From: Dehalococcoidales bacterium
Lineage (GTDB): Bacteria > Chloroflexota > Dehalococcoidia > Dehalococcoidales > GCA-2688105
Direction of reading: 5' to 3'
Assembly: GCA_030640255.1 (NCBI GenBank)
Contig: DAOWJS010000068.1
Span: 1-26,176, forward strand
Length of the DNA: 26,176 nt
Below the pieces are notes generated by a model. That model had not been told where the DNA came from, did no database searches, and saw nothing but the letters and a program-made list of their open reading frames with translations. Of this stretch, positions 22,355 through 26,176 are shown piece after piece; positions within the stretch are counted from its first letter, which is position 1, and every line of letters starts with the position of its first letter. A program made the translations under genes and the position numbers.

Positions 22355-23560
22355 CTAATTGTGACCAATCCGCTGTTTTTGTACAGCACGTCGTCCTAAT
22401 TGATGCGGAGGGCGGATAAATTTGCTGTCTGGGGCAGGCACAGTGTAATTAAAACCTTGCAGTGTACGGCGCTCCAGTGGCACGTTGAGAAGATGTTCAA
22501 GGGCGCGCACCATGGCCGTGTCTTCACTGGTCACTAATGTGAATGCATCGCCAGTTTTGCCAACTCTTCCAGTACGGCCAATACGATGAGTGTAAGCGTC
22601 CGTGCTATCGGGCATGTCGTAGTTAACGACGTGTGAAATATCCAAAACATCGATGCCGCGAGCAGCAATATCGGTTGCTACCAGGATCTTAAATGAGCCA
22701 GCACGGAAGCCATCGAGCGCCGCCTGACGCTGGTACTGAGACATGTTACCTTGCAGTGAAACCGCCCGATAGCCTGCTTTTACCAGTTGCTGCGCAACGC
22801 GCTCGGCGCGGTGCTTGGTACGCGTAAAGATAAGGACCGACTCTGTTTTAGTTTTACGTAAAAGCTCCATCAGCAGGGGCGTTTTGAGATGCTGCTTAAC
22901 CGGGTATAATGCGTGCGACACCGTTAATGCCGGTGCCGTACGGCCAATTTGCACGGTGACCGGGTTATGCAGGACTTCTTGCACCAGACATCGGATATCA
23001 GCAGGCATGGTAGCCGAGAAAAGGAGCGTCTGCCGCGGATTCATCAGGCACCTCAAAATATTCCGGATGTCCGGCAGAAAGCCCATGTCAAACATCCGGT
23101 CTGCCTCGTCGATGACGAGAATTTTCAGATGTTGTAAATCGATTGAACCCTTCCGAATGTGATCGAGCAGGCGGCCCGGACAGGCAGCAATTATTTCGAC
23201 CCCATTGCGCAGTCTTCGGGTTTGTTGCTCCATGCTCACCCCGCCGTAAATGGCAATACTCTGTAAGCCGGTTTGTTCCCCCAAACCATTTGTAGCCTCA
23301 CATGTTTGCTCGGCCAGTTCACGCGTGGGCGAGATTACGAGAGCGCGGACGCGACCACGCGGGCCTGGCCGCAGATGTTGCAGAATTGGTAGCACAAAAG
23401 CGGCCGTCTTGCCGGTGCCGGTCTGGGCCAGACCAATGATGTCACGTCCCTGAAGAATCGGTGGGATGGTTTGCACCTGGATTGGTGTAGGGATAACATA
23501 ACCGAGCGCTCGCACACCGGCCATGATGCTCGGATGAAAATTGAAGGTTTCGAAATTCAT
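22355..23560 (-). CDS. DEAD-box RNA helicase (RhlE-like)
   Basis: A 401-residue ATP-dependent RNA helicase. Motifs in order: Q motif with PTPIQVQTIP, AQTGTGKT (about 44-51), PTRELAEQ, PGRLLDHI, DEADRMFDMGF, SATMP, and in the second domain FTRTKHRAERVA, ATDIAARGIDV and HRIGRTGR. The short basic C-terminus is RhlE-like. The ATG follows AAGGAG. Codon use differs from its neighbours: arginine is mostly CGN and GCG/CGC are frequent, hinting at transfer from another lineage. It lies downstream of two RRM genes, so a role in unwinding RNA, perhaps in the cold, is likely. Confidence 0.95.
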   Translation of the reverse strand: MNFETFNFHPSIMAGVRALGYVIPTPIQVQTIPPILQGRDIIGLAQTGTGKTAAFVLPILQHLRPGPRGRVRALVISPTRELAEQTCEATNGLGEQTGLQSIAIYGGVSMEQQTRRLRNGVEIIAACPGRLLDHIRKGSIDLQHLKILVIDEADRMFDMGFLPDIRNILRCLMNPRQTLLFSATMPADIRCLVQEVLHNPVTVQIGRTAPALTVSHALYPVKQHLKTPLLMELLRKTKTESVLIFTRTKHRAERVAQQLVKAGYRAVSLQGNMSQYQRQAALDGFRAGSFKILVATDIAARGIDVLDISHVVNYDMPDSTDAYTHRIGRTGRVGKTGDAFTLVTSEDTAMVRALEHLLNVPLERRTLQGFNYTVPAPDSKFIRPPHQLGRRAVQKQRIGHN

Positions 23561-23639
23561 TAAAACTCCTTAGTAAAATATCGGGTTTTGTGCCTCTAAT
23601 ATAGGACAGGCGACCCAACTGATTTATTACGATTATGAT

Positions 23640-23984
23640 TTAGTATCTTCTTTGTCTGCCTCTTCCACTAAAGCGGCCAATTCTTCTGCGACGTCTGCTA
23701 TGGAGGAATCCCTTATCGTTGTTATCTGAGAAAGGCAGTGCTTCAACGACTTTAATGCCCCGGCCTCTTATTGTCTTACCTTTGAGACTGGCAATAGCAA
23801 CTACGCCTTCGGACTTTGAGGCCATTTCAACAAAACCATATCCCCGCAGTTGTCCGCTACCAATGTACTTATCATTCATGACAATTACCGATATAACTTG
23901 TCCGAAAGCGATGAATTCTTGGCGCAGTTCATCCGCAGTCATCTCAAGCGATAAGTTACCCACAAAGATGTTTATGTTACTCAT
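23640..23984 (-). CDS. RRM-domain RNA-binding protein 1
   Basis: A 114-residue protein with one RRM (about 4-82). RNP2 is IFVGNL and RNP1 is RGYGFVEM. A very basic tail (SRRRRRIGRF) ends in GRGRQRRY. It is a paralogue of the next gene upstream, with the same last six residues. I see no ribosome binding site before its ATG. It lies about 80 bases upstream of the helicase gene. Single-RRM proteins with basic or glycine-rich tails in bacteria are often cold-induced RNA chaperones. Confidence 0.9.
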   Translation of the reverse strand: MSNINIFVGNLSLEMTADELRQEFIAFGQVISVIVMNDKYIGSGQLRGYGFVEMASKSEGVVAIASLKGKTIRGRGIKVVEALPFSDNNDKGFLHSRRRRRIGRFSGRGRQRRY

Positions 23985-24097
23985 ATTTTGCGAAATGGGT
24001 TACCGCACGCTGATTTGTCACGAGTGCGTCAGTAACAGTTTACGGAGTCATGCCAATGGCAATGCGACTTTTAAGTATAGCTAGCCGCCGTACAGGT

Positions 24098-24439
24098 TTA
24101 ATATCTTCGCTGTCTTCCTCCCCCGGGTCTACCACGACTACCACCACCGTAACCACCACCCCTTCTGTCACCATAGGACCCACCGCCTCTGTTTTCGGTA
24201 CGAGGACGAGCTTCATTGACCACAATGGTCCGCTCTTTTAGTGTTTTCCCGTTTAGACCCTCGATAGCAGCTTCGCCTTCAGTCTTGGAGTCCATTTCAA
24301 CAAAAGCAAAACCCTTCGGTCGGCCGCTGAACTTGTCGGTCATTATGCTGACCGATGCCACTTCACCGTAAGCCAGGAATTCCTGCTTTAATTCCTCTTC
24401 GGTCACGTCATAGGATAAGTTGCCTATGTAGATTCTCAT
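24098..24439 (-). CDS. glycine-rich RRM-domain RNA-binding protein 2
   Basis: A 113-residue protein: RRM at about 1-80 with RNP2 IYIGNL and RNP1 KGFAFVEM, then a Gly/Arg-rich tail (GGGSYGDRRGGGYGGG) ending GGRQRRY. This is the plant- and cyanobacteria-like GR-RBP layout. The ATG follows AAGGAGA. It precedes RRM 1 by about 110 bases on the same strand; the two share their extreme C-terminus but the tails differ, Arg-rich in one and Gly-rich in the other. Confidence 0.93.
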   Translation of the reverse strand: MRIYIGNLSYDVTEEELKQEFLAYGEVASVSIMTDKFSGRPKGFAFVEMDSKTEGEAAIEGLNGKTLKERTIVVNEARPRTENRGGGSYGDRRGGGYGGGSRGRPGGGRQRRY

Positions 24440-24534
24440 AATTAGAATTCTCCTTGTTGTTAAATAACGCGATTTCCCTCTTTACTTAGCGTCAGCGTAA
24501 GTAGTACTCAGCCATTTGCTTGCTAGCCCGCCGT

Positions 24535-24723
24535 TTAATTTCCCTGACGCTTTCTCCGCCTAGCGTTACTTTTGGCTTTAATACGAGCCGCGTCTCTCTT
24601 GGATATAAAACGTTGGTGAGCTTTCGCCTCACGTAAAATAACACTCATCTGCACTATTTTTTGAAAGCGGCGCAGCAGGGAATCCTGGGATTAACCTTCA
24701 AGTATAAAAACTTCTAATGACAC
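24535..24723 (-). pseudogene. rpsU: ribosomal protein bS21 gene with an in-frame stop
   Basis: Read from GTG 24723 the frame gives SLEVFILEG, then TAA (24693-24691), then SQDSLLRRFQKIVQMSVILR and on to a basic end ARRRKRQGN at TAA 24537-24535. This is bS21 along its whole length, and the stop takes the place of the Glu of the family's EGES motif (GAA to TAA, one change). Translation could restart at ATG in QMSVILRE, giving a C-terminal piece. It may be a pseudogene, a sequencing error or a readthrough site. bS21 helps start translation; a second rpsU elsewhere is possible. Confidence 0.75.
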
Positions 24724-24799
24724 AACTCACCAACATATTACGAAGACATACACAGGCCGGATATCTCCAGCCCATGTATGTCCACCGTCTCAAACCAGT

Positions 24800-25099
24800 T
24801 TATCTACCCGGTCTGACTTTTCGATAGCAATCACTACAGTACACTGGCTTATCACCACGGGGCTCAAAAGGTACTTCGGTTTCTCTGCCACACTCGGCGC
24901 ATGTTGCGGGGAACATCTGCCTTGGGGCTCCGTAACTGCTACTTCCGAAGCGCTCTGACTTCCTTGCCTGGCGACATTCCGGGCAGCGCTTGGGCTCGTT
25001 AGTGTAGCCTTTGGACTGGAAAAACTCTTGTTCACTAGCGCTGAAGGTAAAGGTAGTCCCGCAATCGGAACACTGGATTGATTTGTCGCTAAAACTCAT
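24800..25099 (-). CDS. zinc-ribbon protein (zf-trcl/CxxC family)
   Basis: A 99-residue protein with four CxxC pairs: CSDC (about 10-13), CPEC (39-42), CAEC (67-70) and CSDC (87-90). The C-terminal part, CAECGRETEVPFEPRGDKP with VYCSDCYRK, is the signature of small zinc-binding proteins common in Chloroflexota and candidate phyla. Their function is unknown; the cluster of RNA-binding genes downstream suggests a nucleic-acid role. The ATG follows AGGAGGT. It is the first gene of the minus-strand RNA cluster and has its own promoter with a leader of about 110 bases. Confidence 0.88.
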   Translation of the reverse strand: MSFSDKSIQCSDCGTTFTFSASEQEFFQSKGYTNEPKRCPECRQARKSERFGSSSYGAPRQMFPATCAECGRETEVPFEPRGDKPVYCSDCYRKVRPGR

Positions 25100-25543
25100 T
25101 GAATGACCTCCTCTCTTTCAAAATTTAGTTAGAGTTCCGGTCATCCAATACTTAAGATAAATCCGAGGGGATTAAATAAGAAGCTTGTAATAACCTAAAC
25201 TTGAACTAGATGCTAGTATACACTAAAGGGAGCCTCTTTGTCAAATGAGTGCATTTCCCCCTGTACGCTAGGTTACTTTTTACAGTGTGCTACTTCCCTT
25301 TGTATTAACATCCTGACGATCTGTTCAGTTGGGAAAGTAGGCTAGGTTCGATTCCGATTCGGCTCAGCACCTTAAAGCTAATTCTACCTAGAGCTTTAAC
25401 AATCCCCTCCTGTTGTTGTCCTAGCCTAGTCACACCGCAACTCTCTGGATTCCAATTGTCAAGGGGATATTATTGCAGAAGTGATAGTATCAAATAATAA
25501 TGTCAGTGGGAAGGAGATACAGGGAATAGGGTGGCTAGAATTA
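25100..25543. other. intergenic region with the zinc-ribbon promoter
   Basis: About 440 bases without a gene I can support. It holds the promoter at 25215-25244 and a long inverted pair TAGGCTAGG (near 25338) with CCTAGCCTA (near 25421). A T-arm-like GGTTCGATTCC at 25345 does not fold into a tRNA. Confidence 0.5.
25215..25244 (-). promoter_or_regulatory. promoter of the zinc-ribbon gene
   Basis: On the minus strand TTGACA (25244-25239), 18 bases and TATACT (25220-25215). The predicted start near 25208 gives a leader of about 110 bases, like the cold-shock gene in this window. Confidence 0.6.
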
Positions 25544-25945
25544 CTAAACTAAGCCCAGTTGTCTAAGTCTGAGCCACATTGCTGACTTGGGAGCATCAAA
25601 CATTTCTGCCATCACATCCACATCTTTAACCTCTGCCCACTTTTTCTTTACCCACTCTTTAGGCATCAGGATACAGGTGGCAAAGTAGTCAGCCAATAAT
25701 TCATTGAAAGAGCCTTGCATAGTTCCTCTTTTTCTAAACACAGGGGTGGTTCTACAGTGGGCTAAGATGTGAAAAGCCTCGTGAAATAGAGTAAATCTCT
25801 TTGAAGCAGACGAGACATCGTCCTTGAGTTGTATTACCCATCCTTCCCTCAGATGCCAGATAGCACCATGATAGACCTTTAATGGCAGTAGGCGAGTTTC
25901 TATAGTATGCTGCTCATCAGCCACCGAAATAAGCTCTGATGGCAC
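25544..25945 (-). CDS. ImmA/IrrE family metallopeptidase, 5' end probably lost
   Basis: A 133-residue DUF955-type protein. RFTLFHEAFHILAH holds the zinc motif HEAFH (about 55-59), and NELLADYFATCILMP the distal Glu. The frame opens with PSELISVADEQ; family members usually have some 20-30 residues before an APVP.ELI motif, and here APVP is in frame but a TGA stands directly before it (25954-25952). So the gene is truncated at its start, probably by the junction with the + strand fragment; GTG 25945 may allow translation. Such peptidases often cleave repressors in mobile elements, but no partner XRE gene is adjacent. Confidence 0.75.
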   Translation of the reverse strand: MPSELISVADEQHTIETRLLPLKVYHGAIWHLREGWVIQLKDDVSSASKRFTLFHEAFHILAHCRTTPVFRKRGTMQGSFNELLADYFATCILMPKEWVKKKWAEVKDVDVMAEMFDAPKSAMWLRLRQLGLV

Positions 25946-26176
25946 CGGTGCTCAGATACCGGGGTTAATACAGCAGCCAACACCATCTGGGCAAATATGA
26001 CTGAGATTGAGCTTTCAGGAAGCCCGGTAGCCATTGGTGGAACAGCGGCACCAGCACCGCCGGCACCGACTCCAGAGGGAGGCGGCGGTGGGGCTCCAGT
26101 AATACCACCACCACCCCCAGGCGTTAGGGATGTATCATCCCTGATTACTGTCAATGGGGTGTTTACTCACCGCATT
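25940..26176 (+). CDS. fragment of a surface/secreted protein, open at both ends
   Basis: The + strand is open from just after TGA 25937-25939 to the edge of the window (79 codons). It reads TGVNTAANTIWANMTEIEL, then a Pro/Gly-rich linker (APAPPAPTPEGGGGG, VIPPPPPG), then VRDVSSLITVNGVFTHRI, a start like that of repeated extracellular domains in Dehalococcoidia surface proteins. There is no start codon or ribosome binding site before the conserved-looking part, so its 5' end appears lost at about 25950. Only a family-level guess is possible. Confidence 0.55.

Noticed and set aside
25341..25372. GGTTCGATTCC followed by GGCTCAGCACC, like the 3' part of a tRNA
   Set aside because: The T stem has two mismatches in five pairs and no matching 5' acceptor strand, D arm or anticodon arm lies upstream. 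At best it is a relic.
25923..25955. Plus-strand stretch reading ATEISSDGTGA, suggesting a frameshifted upstream part of the surface protein
   Set aside because: It is the complement of the ImmA coding sequence up to APVPSELI, which matches that family better, so a breakpoint is a simpler reading than a frameshift.
25900..26154. Minus-strand Gly/Pro-rich frame at the right end
   Set aside because: It is the shadow of the Pro/Gly-rich linker of the + strand surface-protein fragment.

Overview
The window reads as a chromosomal segment of an uncultivated anaerobic bacterium. The gene mix best fits Chloroflexota of the Dehalococcoidia type: a NADH diaphorase module rich in Fe-S clusters, an archaeal-type FMN glutamate synthase, a bacterial NrpR-like nitrogen regulator beside glnA, DUF5679 and zinc-ribbon proteins, glycine-rich RRM proteins and ImmA-like peptidases. 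This placement is inferred from gene content only. Many start codons are GTG or TTG, most genes have strong AAGGAGG-type ribosome binding sites, and a few look leaderless.

Layout. 1-2260: tail of an unknown gene, sbcD and a cold-shock protein on +, separated by palindromic REP-like repeats. 2259-8814: a minus-strand operon headed by fur, followed by nuoE-nuoF-hoxU-like diaphorase genes, adenine deaminase, a phosphoribosyltransferase and a divergent PAP2 protein. 8907-10212: a membrane site-2-protease-like peptidase with CBS domains, and next to it a second, decayed copy of the fur promoter and first codons. 10298-15487: a nitrogen cluster in which NrpR-like regulator, hisF, glutamate synthase and ferredoxin run on minus and glnA is divergent on +. 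15769-16455: two small genes (DUF5679 and a ribbon-helix-helix protein) around tRNA-Gly(CCC).

16600-22270 looks accessory: an AAA+ ATPase with a Cys/His N-terminus, a bifunctional-nuclease-family protein, an HTH/coiled-coil protein overlapping a second unknown gene, an intergenic array of GGTCA/TGACC motifs around a G/C hairpin, an XRE regulator, and a two-gene unit for a small coiled-coil membrane protein and a secreted triple-repeat protein. 22355-25244 is a minus-strand RNA-metabolism cluster (zinc ribbon, rpsU with an in-frame stop, two RRM proteins, DEAD-box helicase). The last 630 bases hold an ImmA/IrrE-like peptidase and a surface-protein fragment that appear to meet at a junction where both lack their 5' ends.

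The clearest leads are: the inverted-motif array upstream of the HTH/coiled-coil gene (KfrA-like architecture); a palindrome at the NrpR-like promoter with a near copy beside tRNA-Gly; rpsU interrupted by TAA exactly where Glu is expected; two genes with perfect ribosome binding sites but only ATT or ATA as in-frame starts; a leaderless fur promoter and its decayed duplicate; and a diaphorase trio with no catalytic partner nearby.
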